64,000 nt of DNA from Burkholderia ubonensis (lineage in GTDB: Bacteria; Pseudomonadota; Gammaproteobacteria; Burkholderiales; Burkholderiaceae). Positions 25,623 to 36,434 of this stretch are shown here, in pieces. Numbering within the stretch: the stretch's first letter is position 1; each line of letters starts with the position of its first letter. Location: assembly GCF_902833085.1 (NCBI RefSeq), contig NZ_CADFEB010000001.1, positions 811,008 to 875,007 on the forward strand. Reading direction: 5' to 3'. A program made the position numbers and the translations under genes. Below the pieces are notes generated by a model. It saw only the letters and a program-made list of their open reading frames with translations, searched no databases and was not told where the DNA came from.

Positions 25623-26470
25623 GCGAACCGCTGCTGAATGAAAACGACGGCGCGAAGGGCGACGCGAACTACGTGGTGCCGGGCCTCGAACGGGGCTTGA
25701 GGATCCTCGCGGAATTCTCGCCGCGCGAGCCGGTGCTCGGCGCGCCGGAGCTGTCGAAGCGGCTCGGCATTCCGCGTACGACTGTGTTCCGGCTGCTGCA
25801 GACGCTCGAATCGCTCGGCTTCCTCGAGCGCGCGGACAAGGACCGCAACTACAAGCTCGGCATCGCGGTGCTGCGGCTCGGCTTCGAATACCTGAGCTCG
25901 CTCGAGCTGACCGATCTCGGCCTGCCCGTGATCGAAAGCCTGCGCGACGCGACCGGGTTCACGACGCACATCGTGATTCGTGACGGCCGCGACGTGGTGT
26001 TCGTCGCGAAGGCGCAGAGCCAGGCGCCGGTGTTCAGCTCGATCCGGGTGAACGTCGGCACGCGGCTGCCCGCGCACGCGACCACGCACGGCCACGTGCT
26101 GATGGGCGATCTGTCGCTGGGCGAGCTGCGCGCGCTGTATCCGGAGGGCGCGCTCAACCGGATGACGAATGCGACGCCGGACACGGTCGATGCGTTGTAC
26201 GAAATGATCCGCGAGGATGCGTTGCGCGGCTACGGCGTCAGCAACTCGTCGTTCGAGCGCGGCATCTCGGTGGTCACCGCGCCGGTGCGCAACGACACGC
26301 AGAAGATCGTCGCGTGCATCACGGTGACGGTGCCGCGCCCGGAGATCGACGCGGCGCTGATCGCGGACGGCCTGATCGACAAGGTGCGGCGCGCGGCGGC
26401 CGAACTGTCGCGGCGGCTCAACTACCGCTCGGACGACGAGCATACGTTTCTGAAGGCTTTGGGGTTGTGA
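25619..26470 (+). CDS. IclR-family transcriptional regulator (second paralogue)
   Basis: The 283-residue product has a winged-helix domain (VPGLERGLRILAEFS, LSKRLGIPRTTVFRLLQTLE) and an IclR sensor domain (GTRLPAHATTHGHVLMG). It differs from the regulator at 18355 mainly by a short N-terminus and scattered changes in the sensor domain. It overlaps genes on both sides by a few bases, so it is produced with the catabolic enzymes. Both IclR proteins probably read the same palindromes, perhaps with different ligands. Confidence 0.9.
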   Translation: MSEPLLNENDGAKGDANYVVPGLERGLRILAEFSPREPVLGAPELSKRLGIPRTTVFRLLQTLESLGFLERADKDRNYKLGIAVLRLGFEYLSSLELTDLGLPVIESLRDATGFTTHIVIRDGRDVVFVAKAQSQAPVFSSIRVNVGTRLPAHATTHGHVLMGDLSLGELRALYPEGALNRMTNATPDTVDALYEMIREDALRGYGVSNSSFERGISVVTAPVRNDTQKIVACITVTVPRPEIDAALIADGLIDKVRRAAAELSRRLNYRSDDEHTFLKALGL

Positions 26471-27259
26471 TGATCCAGATCGATTTGACCGGACAGGTTG
26501 CGGTGGTGACGGGCGGCTCGTCCGGCATCGGGCTCGCGACGGCCGAACGGTTCCTGCAGGCGGGCGCGTCGGTCGCGATCTGCGGCCGGGACGGTGAACG
26601 GCTCGCGCGCGCCGAAGCCGGGCTGCAGGCGAAGTACCCGGGCGCGCACTTGCTCGCCGAACGCTGCGACGTGCTCGACGAAAGCGACGTCGCCGGCTTC
26701 GCGCAGGCCGTGTCCGCGCGCTTCGGCCGCGCCGACATGCTGATCAACAACGCGGGGCAGGGCCGCGTGTCGACCTTCGCCGACACGGCCGACGACGCGT
26801 GGCGCGACGAGCTCGAACTGAAGTACTTCAGCATCATCCGCCCGACCCGCGCGTTCCTGCCGATGCTGCGCGACGCCGCCGCGCCGAGCATCACCTGCGT
26901 GAACTCGCTGCTCGCGCTGCAGCCGGAGCCGCACATGGTCGCGACGTCGTCGGCGCGCGCGGGCGTGCTGAGCCTCGTGAAGTCGCTCGCGAACGAGCTT
27001 GCGCCGCAGCGCATCCGCGTCAACTCGATCCTGATCGGCATCGTCGAGTCGGGCCAGTGGCGCCGCCGCTACGAAGCGCAGGCGCAGTCCGGCGAAAGCT
27101 GGGAAGCGTGGACGGGCGCGCTCGCCCGCCACAAGAATATTCCGCTGAACCGCTTCGGCCGGCCCGACGAGGCCGCCTGGGCGCTCTTTTATCTCGCAAC
27201 GCATCTGTCGTCCTATACGACCGGCAGCCATATCGACGTTTCTGGAGGCTTTGCACGCC

Positions 27260-27267
<8 letters not shown>
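26470..27267 (+). CDS. SDR-family protein with altered active site
   Basis: The 265-residue product has the cofactor loop TGGSSGIG and LINNAG, and ends SYTTGSHIDVSGG, all normal SDR features. At the active site Ser146 is present, but the Tyr-x3-Lys pair is replaced by Thr159 and Arg163 in the segment MVATSSARAG. This would abolish ordinary dehydrogenase chemistry. It may be a pseudo-enzyme, a lyase, or a partner of the first SDR. It overlaps its neighbours on both sides. Confidence 0.85.
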
Positions 27268-29759
<2,492 letters not shown>

Positions 29760-29788
29760 ACCGGCTGAGGACGCACCGAGATGAAACG

Positions 29789-29857
29789 ACCCCCACGCTC
29801 ACTACGTTCGCTGCCCCCCGAGGGGGCGGTCAGCCCCCTTGGGGCGGCCCGGCGGAG
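29789..29857. repeat. GC-rich intergenic repeat with two stem-loops
   Basis: Between nadX and the aldehyde dehydrogenase gene lies a segment reading CCCCCACGCTCACTACGTTC, followed by GCCCCCCGAGGGGGC and CCCCTTGGGG. The last two form adjacent hairpins. I recognise this as a short interspersed repeat common in Burkholderiales. It sits inside an otherwise tightly packed operon and may stabilise or partly terminate the transcript. Confidence 0.65.
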
Positions 29858-29863
29858 GCTGAC

Positions 29864-31354
29864 ATGACTGCATTCGATTCCACCCTCGTACCGAACGGCG
29901 AGATTCTCGTCGGCGGCGAATGGCGCCACGGCCGCGGCGCGAAGACGCCGAACTTCTACCCGGCCGACCAGTCGCTGAACGCCGAGATCCACATGGCCGA
30001 CGCGGCCGATGCGAACGAAGCGGTCGAGGCCGCCGACGCCGCATGGCGCAAGGCCGACTGGGCCGGCCTGAAGCCGCACCAGCGCGCGACGGTGCTGTAT
30101 CGCATCTCGGAGCTGATCCATGCGAACCACGAGGGGCTCGCGCAACTGCAGCGCCGCGACAACGGCAAGCCGATCAACGAGACGCGCGCGCTCGTGACGA
30201 GCGCGGCGAACACGTTCCGCTACTTCGCCGCGTGCGCGGAGACGATGGAGGAGGAGCTGACGCCGTCGCGCGGCGATTTCCTGACGATGAGCGTGCACGA
30301 GCCGCTCGGCGTCGTCGCGGCGATCACGCCGTGGAATTCGCCGATCGCATCCGACGCGCAGAAGCTCGGCCCCGCGCTTGCCGCCGGCAACGCGGTCGTG
30401 CTGAAGCCCGCCGAGGTGACGCCGCTCGCGTCGCTCGCGCTCGCGCGCCTCGTCGAGCAGGCCGGCGTGCCGCGCGGCGTCGTGTCGGTGATCCCCGGCA
30501 AGGGCTCGGTGGTCGGCGACGTGCTGGTGCGCCATCCGCGCGTGAAGAAGGTGTCGTTCACCGGCGGCACCGAAGTCGGCCGCGGCATCGCGCGGCTCGC
30601 CGCCGACAAGCTGATGCCGCTGTCGCTCGAGCTCGGCGGCAAGTCGCCGACGATCGTGTTCGACGACGCCGATCTCGATCACGCGGTCAACGGCGTGCTG
30701 TACGGGATCTTCAGCTCGTCGGGCGAATCGTGCATCGCCGGTTCGCGGCTGTTCGTGCAGCGCGGGATCTACGACGCGTTCGTGTCCCGGCTAGTCGAAG
30801 GCGCGCGCAAGCTGCGCGTCGGCGATCCGGCGAGCGAGCGCACGCAGATGGGCCCGCTGATCACCGGCCAGCATCGCGAGTCGATCGAGCGCTACGTCGC
30901 GCTCGGCCGCGACGAGGGCGGCCGCGTGCTGTGCGGCGGCGAGCGTCCGGCGGGCGACGGCCGCGAGCAGGGCTTCTTCTACCTGCCGACGATCCTCGAC
31001 GGCCTGACCAATCGCGCGCGCATCTGCCGGGAAGAGATTTTCGGTCCGGTGCTCGTGGTGCTGCCGTTCGACGACGAGGCATCGCTGATCGCCGAAGCGA
31101 ACGACAGCGTGTTCGGCCTCGCAGCCGGCATCTGGACCCGCGACTACAAGCGCGCATGGCGGATCGGCCGCGCGCTGGAGACGGGCACCGTGTGGATCAA
31201 CACGTACAAGCAGTTCTCGATCTCGACACCGTTCGCCGGCTGGAAGGAGAGCGGGATGGGCCGCGAGAAAGGGCGCCTCGGCATCCGCGAGTACATGCAG
31301 CAGAAGAGTATGTACTGGGGCTTGAACGACGCGCCGCTGCCGTGGGCGAACTGA
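29864..31354 (+). CDS. Aldehyde dehydrogenase
   Basis: The 496-residue product has ITPWNSP, the Glu motif ELGGKSP and the nucleophile Cys290 in SSGESCIAGSR, all in normal places for NAD(P)-dependent aldehyde dehydrogenases. GWKESGMGREKG near the end is typical of the betaine/hydroxymuconic semialdehyde group. Oxidation of a semialdehyde or aldehyde made by the hydrolase or ThDP enzyme is the likely step. CGGAGG lies upstream, provided by the end of the repeat. Confidence 0.92.
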   Translation: MTAFDSTLVPNGEILVGGEWRHGRGAKTPNFYPADQSLNAEIHMADAADANEAVEAADAAWRKADWAGLKPHQRATVLYRISELIHANHEGLAQLQRRDNGKPINETRALVTSAANTFRYFAACAETMEEELTPSRGDFLTMSVHEPLGVVAAITPWNSPIASDAQKLGPALAAGNAVVLKPAEVTPLASLALARLVEQAGVPRGVVSVIPGKGSVVGDVLVRHPRVKKVSFTGGTEVGRGIARLAADKLMPLSLELGGKSPTIVFDDADLDHAVNGVLYGIFSSSGESCIAGSRLFVQRGIYDAFVSRLVEGARKLRVGDPASERTQMGPLITGQHRESIERYVALGRDEGGRVLCGGERPAGDGREQGFFYLPTILDGLTNRARICREEIFGPVLVVLPFDDEASLIAEANDSVFGLAAGIWTRDYKRAWRIGRALETGTVWINTYKQFSISTPFAGWKESGMGREKGRLGIREYMQQKSMYWGLNDAPLPWAN

Positions 31355-31372
31355 GCGAAGGGGAATGACGCA

Positions 31373-32335
31373 ATGAGCATTTTGGGCATCGAGCAGATCA
31401 CGTACGGCGTCGACGACCTGGCGACCTGCCGGCGCTTCTTCGCCGACTGGGGGCTCAGGGAAGTCGCGCACGACGACACGCGCGCGCGCTTCGAGACGAT
31501 GAACGGCTGCACCGTGCTGGTGGTCAGGGCCGACGATCCGGCGCTGCCGCCCGCGTTCGAAACGGGCCCGACGCTGCGCGAAGTGACGTGGGGCGTCGCG
31601 ACGGCCGCGGAACTCGACGCGCTGCGCGGCAAGCTCGCGGGCCAGCCCGGCTACTACGCGCACGACGACGCGGTCGGCTGCATCGATCCGAACGGGATGG
31701 CGATCCGCGTCGAAGTCACGCGCAAGCGCGCGCTCGACGTGAAGGGCTCGCTGTCGAACGTATGGGGCGAGACGCTGCGCGTCGATACGCCGAGCACGAT
31801 CTACGAACGCGCGGAGCCGGTCGAGGTCGGCCACGTCGTGTTCTTCACGAACGCGCTCGACGCGCAGGAGCGCTTCTATCACGAGCTGCTCGGCTTCGAG
31901 ACGTCGGATCGTTACCCGGGCCGCGGCGCGTTCATGCGCTGCGCGCCGCACGGCGGGCATCACGACCTGTTCCTGCTCGCGCTGCCGAACGGCAAACGCG
32001 GCCTGAACCACGTCGCGTTCACGGTGCGCGACATCCATGAAGTGTTCGGCGGCGGGATGCATATCGACCGCTGCGGCTGGGCGACCCAGCTCGGGCCGGG
32101 CCGGCATCCGGTGTCGTCCGCGTATTTCTGGTACTTCCAGAACCCGGCCGGCGGCCTGATCGAGTACTACGCGGACGAAGACGTGCTGACGCCCGACTGG
32201 CAGCCGCGCGAGTTCGAGCCGGGCCCGACCGTGTTCGCCGAATGGGCGGTGGACGGCGGCCTCGACGGCAACACGCGCCGCCAGAAGCATGCGAAGGCGC
32301 CGGAAGGCAAGTTCATGACGGAGCGCAAATCATGA
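31373..32335 (+). CDS. Type I extradiol dioxygenase-like VOC protein
   Basis: The 320-residue product has two vicinal-oxygen-chelate modules. The second keeps a full metal set: His154 (VEVGHVVFF), His213 (GLNHVAFTV) and Glu264 (GGLIEYYADED). The first module has no His at the matching place, as in catechol 2,3-dioxygenases. It should cleave a catechol-like ring next to the two hydroxyl groups. The C-terminal tail of about 40 residues is basic. Its stop overlaps the reductase start. Confidence 0.85.
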   Translation: MSILGIEQITYGVDDLATCRRFFADWGLREVAHDDTRARFETMNGCTVLVVRADDPALPPAFETGPTLREVTWGVATAAELDALRGKLAGQPGYYAHDDAVGCIDPNGMAIRVEVTRKRALDVKGSLSNVWGETLRVDTPSTIYERAEPVEVGHVVFFTNALDAQERFYHELLGFETSDRYPGRGAFMRCAPHGGHHDLFLLALPNGKRGLNHVAFTVRDIHEVFGGGMHIDRCGWATQLGPGRHPVSSAYFWYFQNPAGGLIEYYADEDVLTPDWQPREFEPGPTVFAEWAVDGGLDGNTRRQKHAKAPEGKFMTERKS

Positions 32336-33573
32336 CTGACGCAACGAACGAAGCGGGCGCGGTGCGAACCGTCGTCGTGATCGGCGGCGGGCAGGCCGCC
32401 GGCTGGGTGCTCAAGACGCTGCGCGCGGAAGGCTACGCGGGGCGGCTCGTGATGATCGCCGACGAGCCGCACCTGCCGTACGAGCGCCCGCCGCTGTCGA
32501 AGGCGGTGCTCGCCGGCGATGCGCACATCGAGACCGTGCGCGTCGTGCATCCCGATGAATTCGCGGCGCTGAACATCGACGCGTGGCAGCCGGAGCGCGC
32601 GGCGTCGATCGACCGTGCGCGCCGCGTCGTGCGCACCGAAAGCGGCCGCGAGGTCGAATACGACCGCCTCGTGATCGCGACCGGCGGCACGTCGCGCCGT
32701 CTGCCGGCATCGCTGGTCAGGACCGCTAATCTGCACTACCTGCGCACGCTCGACGACGCAGCCGCGCTCGGCGAGAAGCTGCGCGCGAGCCGGCGCGTGC
32801 TCGTGATCGGCGGCGGCTGGATCGGGCTCGAAGTCGCGGCGACCGCGCGCAAGCTCGGCGTCGAGGCCGTCGTCGTCGAAGGTGCGTCGCGCCTGTGCGG
32901 GCGTTCGGTGCCGCAGCTCGTGTCGGACTTCCTGCTCGACCTGCATCGCGGCAACGGCGTCGACGTGCGCCTCGGCGCATCGCTCGTGTCGCTCGACGCA
33001 CAGCCGGACGACGCGTCGAAGGTGCGCGCGACGCTCGCGGACGGCACGACGATCGACGCCGATTTCGCGGTGGCCGGGATCGGCCTTGCGCTGAACACGT
33101 CGCTCGCGACCGACGCGGGGCTCGCGGTCGACGACGGCATCGTCGTCGACGAATTCGGGATGACGAGCGACGCGGCCGTGTTCGCGTGCGGCGACGTCGC
33201 GAACCACCACAACGGCTGGCTCAAGCGCCGCGTGCGGCTCGAATCGTGGGCGAACGCGCAGAACCAGGCGATCGCGGCCGCGAAGGCGGTACTCGGCGTG
33301 CGCGCGCCGTACGCGGAGATTCCGTGGTTCTGGTCCGATCAGTACGACGTGAACCTGCAGATCCTCGGCGATCTGCCGGCCGATGCGCAGCTCGTCGTGC
33401 GCGGCGAGCTCGCCGCGCGGCGCGCAACGCTGTTTTTCGTGGGCGACGGGCATGTGAGAGGTGTCATCGCCGTCAACAACGCACGCGAGCTGAAGCTCGC
33501 GCGCAAGTGGATGAACCAGGGCCGGGCAGTGGATACGGAAGCCCTGGCGGACACGAGCAAGGCACTGGCCTGA
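32332..33573 (+). CDS. FAD-dependent ferredoxin reductase (glutathione-reductase type)
   Basis: The 413-residue product has two nucleotide folds: VVVIGGGQAAGWV for FAD and VLVIGGGWIGLEVA for NADH. It also has YERPPLSK and, near the C-terminal side, VFACGDVAN. This is the layout of reductases such as BphA4 or putidaredoxin reductase. It completes a three-component oxygenase with the Rieske ferredoxin and alpha subunit encoded 9 kb upstream in the same direction. The start codon overlaps the VOC gene stop. Confidence 0.92.
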   Translation: MTDATNEAGAVRTVVVIGGGQAAGWVLKTLRAEGYAGRLVMIADEPHLPYERPPLSKAVLAGDAHIETVRVVHPDEFAALNIDAWQPERAASIDRARRVVRTESGREVEYDRLVIATGGTSRRLPASLVRTANLHYLRTLDDAAALGEKLRASRRVLVIGGGWIGLEVAATARKLGVEAVVVEGASRLCGRSVPQLVSDFLLDLHRGNGVDVRLGASLVSLDAQPDDASKVRATLADGTTIDADFAVAGIGLALNTSLATDAGLAVDDGIVVDEFGMTSDAAVFACGDVANHHNGWLKRRVRLESWANAQNQAIAAAKAVLGVRAPYAEIPWFWSDQYDVNLQILGDLPADAQLVVRGELAARRATLFFVGDGHVRGVIAVNNARELKLARKWMNQGRAVDTEALADTSKALA

Positions 33574-33603
33574 CCGGGCGACGAGACAAAGGAGACACCC
33601 CGC

Positions 33604-35010
33604 ATGAGCACTTTCGACAACGTCGTGGCCGGCCGGGCCGCGACGGACGCAGCCGCCGCCACACCCGGCGCGATCATCGCGCGGCTGGAGCGGCTTCCCG
33701 CCAATGCGATGCAGATTCGCGCGCGCGTGCTGATCGGCGCCGCGACGTTCTTCGACGGCTTCGACGTGATCACGATCGCCGCGACGCTGCCGCTGCTGAT
33801 TCACAAATGGGGGCTGTCGCCGAACCAGATCGGCCTGCTGATCGCGTCCGGCGCGATCGGCCAGCTGATCGGCGCGTTCCTGTTTCCCGCGCTCGCGGAG
33901 AAGCACGGGCGCGTGAAGGCGATCGCGTGGAGCTCGGCCGTGATCGGCGTGACGAGCATCGCGTGCGGCTTTGCGCCGACCTTCGAGGTGTTCGTGCTGC
34001 TGCGCATCCTGCAGGGGCTCGGCCTCGGCGGCGAGCTGCCGGTCGCGGCCACCTACATCAACGAGATCACGCGCGCGCATGGCCGCGGCCGTTTCGTGCT
34101 GCTGTACGAGATCGTGTTCCCGATCGGCCTGCTCGTGTCGATGGCGCTCGGCGCGTGGCTCGTGCCGCGCTTCGGCTGGGAGATCATGTATTTCGTCGGC
34201 GGCATGCCGCTCGTGCTTGCGCTCGTGCTCACCCATCTCGTGCCGGAATCGCCGCGCTGGCTCGCGTCGCGCGGGCGGCTGCCGGAAGCGGGGCAGGCGC
34301 TCGGCGTGTTCGAGGCGTCGGTGAAGGGGCCGCTGCCGCCCCCGCCCGTCACGCAGGCCGCCGCATTCGACGAGATGGTGCGCCAGCATCCGAAGCGCCG
34401 CATGATCGACCTGTTCAGCGCCGCGTACCGGAAGCGCACGCTCGCGGTCGCGACGCTGTGGGCTACCTGCGGTTTCATCCAGTACGGGCTGTCGACGTGG
34501 CTGCCGACGATCTACAAGAACTTCTATCACGCGCCGCTGCAACTCGCGCTGAATCTCGCGGTGATCGGCTCGGTGATGGGCGTGCTCGGGTCGCTCGCGT
34601 CCGCGCTGCTCGTCGACCGGCTCGGCCGCAAGCCGGTGATCGTCTGGTCGTTCGTGCTGTGCGCGCTGTCGCTTGCGCTGGCGGGCGTCTATCACGCGGC
34701 GTCGGTGTACGTCGTCGCGACGTTCTGCTCGCTGTCGCTCGGGTTGATGGCGTCGGGGTTCATCACCGCGTATGTCTATACGCCGGAGCAGTATCCGACG
34801 AGCATCCGCGCATCGGGGTGCGGCCTCGGCAGCGCATGGCTGAAGATCGCGTCGTTCGTCGCGCCGATGGTGGTGCCGCACGCGATCATCGGCGGCGACC
34901 TGAGCCCCGCGTTCTACCTGCTGGGCGTGGTGCCGCTGATCGCCGCGGTCACCGTGCATTTCGTCGGGATCGAGACGAAGGGGAAGGTGCTGGAGGCGCT
35001 GGAGGCGTAG
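33604..35010 (+). CDS. MFS transporter, aromatic acid:H+ symporter type
   Basis: The 468-residue product has 12 hydrophobic segments. It contains FDGFDVITIAATLP in the first helix, a LPALAEKHGR-like loop (ALAEKHGRVK) after helix 2, LQGLGLGGELPVAATYINE in helix 4 and DRLGRKPVI in the central repeat. These are marks of the aromatic acid:H+ symporters (PcaK/BenK group). It probably brings the pathway substrate into the cell. AAAGGAG lies upstream. It is the last gene of the catabolic run and is followed by a hairpin. Confidence 0.9.
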   Translation: MSTFDNVVAGRAATDAAAATPGAIIARLERLPANAMQIRARVLIGAATFFDGFDVITIAATLPLLIHKWGLSPNQIGLLIASGAIGQLIGAFLFPALAEKHGRVKAIAWSSAVIGVTSIACGFAPTFEVFVLLRILQGLGLGGELPVAATYINEITRAHGRGRFVLLYEIVFPIGLLVSMALGAWLVPRFGWEIMYFVGGMPLVLALVLTHLVPESPRWLASRGRLPEAGQALGVFEASVKGPLPPPPVTQAAAFDEMVRQHPKRRMIDLFSAAYRKRTLAVATLWATCGFIQYGLSTWLPTIYKNFYHAPLQLALNLAVIGSVMGVLGSLASALLVDRLGRKPVIVWSFVLCALSLALAGVYHAASVYVVATFCSLSLGLMASGFITAYVYTPEQYPTSIRASGCGLGSAWLKIASFVAPMVVPHAIIGGDLSPAFYLLGVVPLIAAVTVHFVGIETKGKVLEALEA

Positions 35011-35022
35011 GCGCGGACGATT

Positions 35023-35046
35023 CCGCGCCGGCGTATTCCGGCGCGG
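35023..35046 (+). terminator. Hairpin after the catabolic operon
   Basis: CCGCGCCGG-cgtatt-CCGGCGCGG is a perfect 9-bp stem with a 6-nt loop, 13 bp after the MFS stop. The T-run is very weak, so termination may be only partial or need Rho. Confidence 0.5.
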
Positions 35047-35245
35047 TTCGCAAGCCCGCAGGAATGGAACCTGTCCGCACGGTTGCGGGCCGAGTCGAAA
35101 CTTTGACAGGTGCGACTCCGGAACGCGGGAATAATCGGGAATTATTACAATCCTGTCATTGTTAACGGTTTGCTTTCAATAAGTGGGGTGATAATTTCAA
35201 TTCTCCTTTAAACGGAAATCGATAAATAGAAAAAGGAGAAGATGA

Positions 35246-36358
35246 ATGAATGGAGTCATACGACAGGGCTTGATCGTCGTCAGTGCATGCTGGCCGTTGT
35301 TCATGTCTTCGGCGCACGCGGGGGGCGCGCCCGACGTGTCGCCCATTTGCACGTCCGTATTCCAGGAGACGAGCGACGACTCCCTGCTCAGTCGCGGTTC
35401 GCATTGCCAGAAGTCGGAATCGTTCGAGCGGGTGCTGATTGGAGACGACAACAGCGAGACCGGCCGGGTCCGCATCGACGCCTACACGTATTCGGATAAT
35501 CCGCTCAACCAGCTGTCGTGGCAGGTCCGGTTCCGGTTCCGCACGACGACCCTGTCCGGCAATGGTGGCGGGTTGCAGATCAAGCCGGTCATCGAATGCG
35601 GGTCGCAGTGCACCGTGTCGCCGAGCGCCGGCGTAGGCCTCGTGCCGGGCGGCCTGTCCGGTGAGACGATCGTCACCATCACGCCGAACATGAGCGGCGG
35701 CAATCCGCTGTATGTGCGCCCGTATGTGGAGTACCGGATCGTGAAGACCGGCGACTCGTTCGAGAACGGTTCGAGCCTGACCACGCATTCGGGCATGAGC
35801 TACGTGCCCGAGTTGCGCTGCGACGTCGGCCTCGCGAAAAGCAGCACGCAGGGATGCATCTACTGGAAGGCGCCGGCGGTGATGCGCACGGTCAAGACCG
35901 ACAACCCGGATGTCGACGAATCCGCGAAGCACATCAAGGATGCGCAGGCGCAGGGGCTGCCGGGCAACTTCGTGCCGCGTGACGACGGTACGATCCTGCC
36001 GGGGTCGGACTCGCGGGCGCTGACGCGCACCCGCAACGCAACGCTGCGCGCCTCCAATCGCGATGCGTCCAAGCAGCAGTGCATTGCGCTGTATGGCCGG
36101 GTCACCGGACAATGCGTGTTCACCGGCGATTCCGAGGAAACACCGAGCGATTGCGATTGCGACGAGTATCCGTTCGCGGCAACCAACCAGGGCGCGGCGG
36201 GCGGCAAGTTCTCGGTCAGGCGCATCGACGCCAGCGACAATCGTCGCGCCGGCGCGTTCCTCGGCAATTTCTTCAGCGCGCAGCGTGTGCTCGACGGCGA
36301 CGAATTCTACGTCGACGTCGAACCGGGCGGCGCTGTTTCCACGTCAAAGCGGCGCTGA
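35246..36358 (+). CDS. Secreted protein with C-terminal NucA/NucB-type DNase domain
   Basis: The 370-residue product has a signal peptide ending SSAHAGG. A Cys-rich beta-type region of unknown role follows, about residues 30-260. The end matches the NucA/NucB deoxyribonuclease family: CDCDEYPFAA (Asp306, Glu307), then SVRRIDASDNRRAGAFLGNFF and DGDEFYVDV. Such enzymes are secreted, non-specific DNases. AAGGAGAAG precedes the ATG. The upstream 235 bp are clearly AT-rich compared with the surroundings, which suggests transfer. The next gene ends in a SUKH-type domain, a class often used as nuclease immunity. Confidence 0.8.
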   Translation: MNGVIRQGLIVVSACWPLFMSSAHAGGAPDVSPICTSVFQETSDDSLLSRGSHCQKSESFERVLIGDDNSETGRVRIDAYTYSDNPLNQLSWQVRFRFRTTTLSGNGGGLQIKPVIECGSQCTVSPSAGVGLVPGGLSGETIVTITPNMSGGNPLYVRPYVEYRIVKTGDSFENGSSLTTHSGMSYVPELRCDVGLAKSSTQGCIYWKAPAVMRTVKTDNPDVDESAKHIKDAQAQGLPGNFVPRDDGTILPGSDSRALTRTRNATLRASNRDASKQQCIALYGRVTGQCVFTGDSEETPSDCDCDEYPFAATNQGAAGGKFSVRRIDASDNRRAGAFLGNFFSAQRVLDGDEFYVDVEPGGAVSTSKRR

Positions 36359-36380
36359 TTCGACGCTGCACCTGATCGAC

Positions 36381-36418
36381 CGCGCGCATCATCGGGCTGC
36401 TTGCCGATGATGCGCGCG
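36381..36418. terminator. Strong hairpin between nuclease and MoeA/SUKH genes
   Basis: A 15-bp perfect stem (CGCGCGCATCATCGG paired with its complement, 8-nt loop) lies 23 bp after the nuclease stop and 16 bp before the next start. No good T-run follows on the plus strand. It may act as a terminator or as a structure that lowers translation of the next gene. Confidence 0.55.
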
Positions 36419-36434
36419 CCCGTAGTGTATTGAC

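Noticed and set aside
29781..29863. N-terminal extension of the aldehyde dehydrogenase through the repeat
   Set aside because: The frame is open, but the translated repeat (TLTTFAAPRGGGQPPWGGPA) is not part of the enzyme fold. ATG 29864 has a good ribosome site.
32167..34959. 930-codon open frame on the minus strand opposite the FAD reductase and MFS genes
   Set aside because: Its product is rich in Arg, His, Asp and Ala with no domain pattern. It mirrors the GC3 bias of two well-supported genes on the other strand. The same holds for long antisense frames at 43021-45597, 6571-8340, 4844-6538 and 2524-4752.
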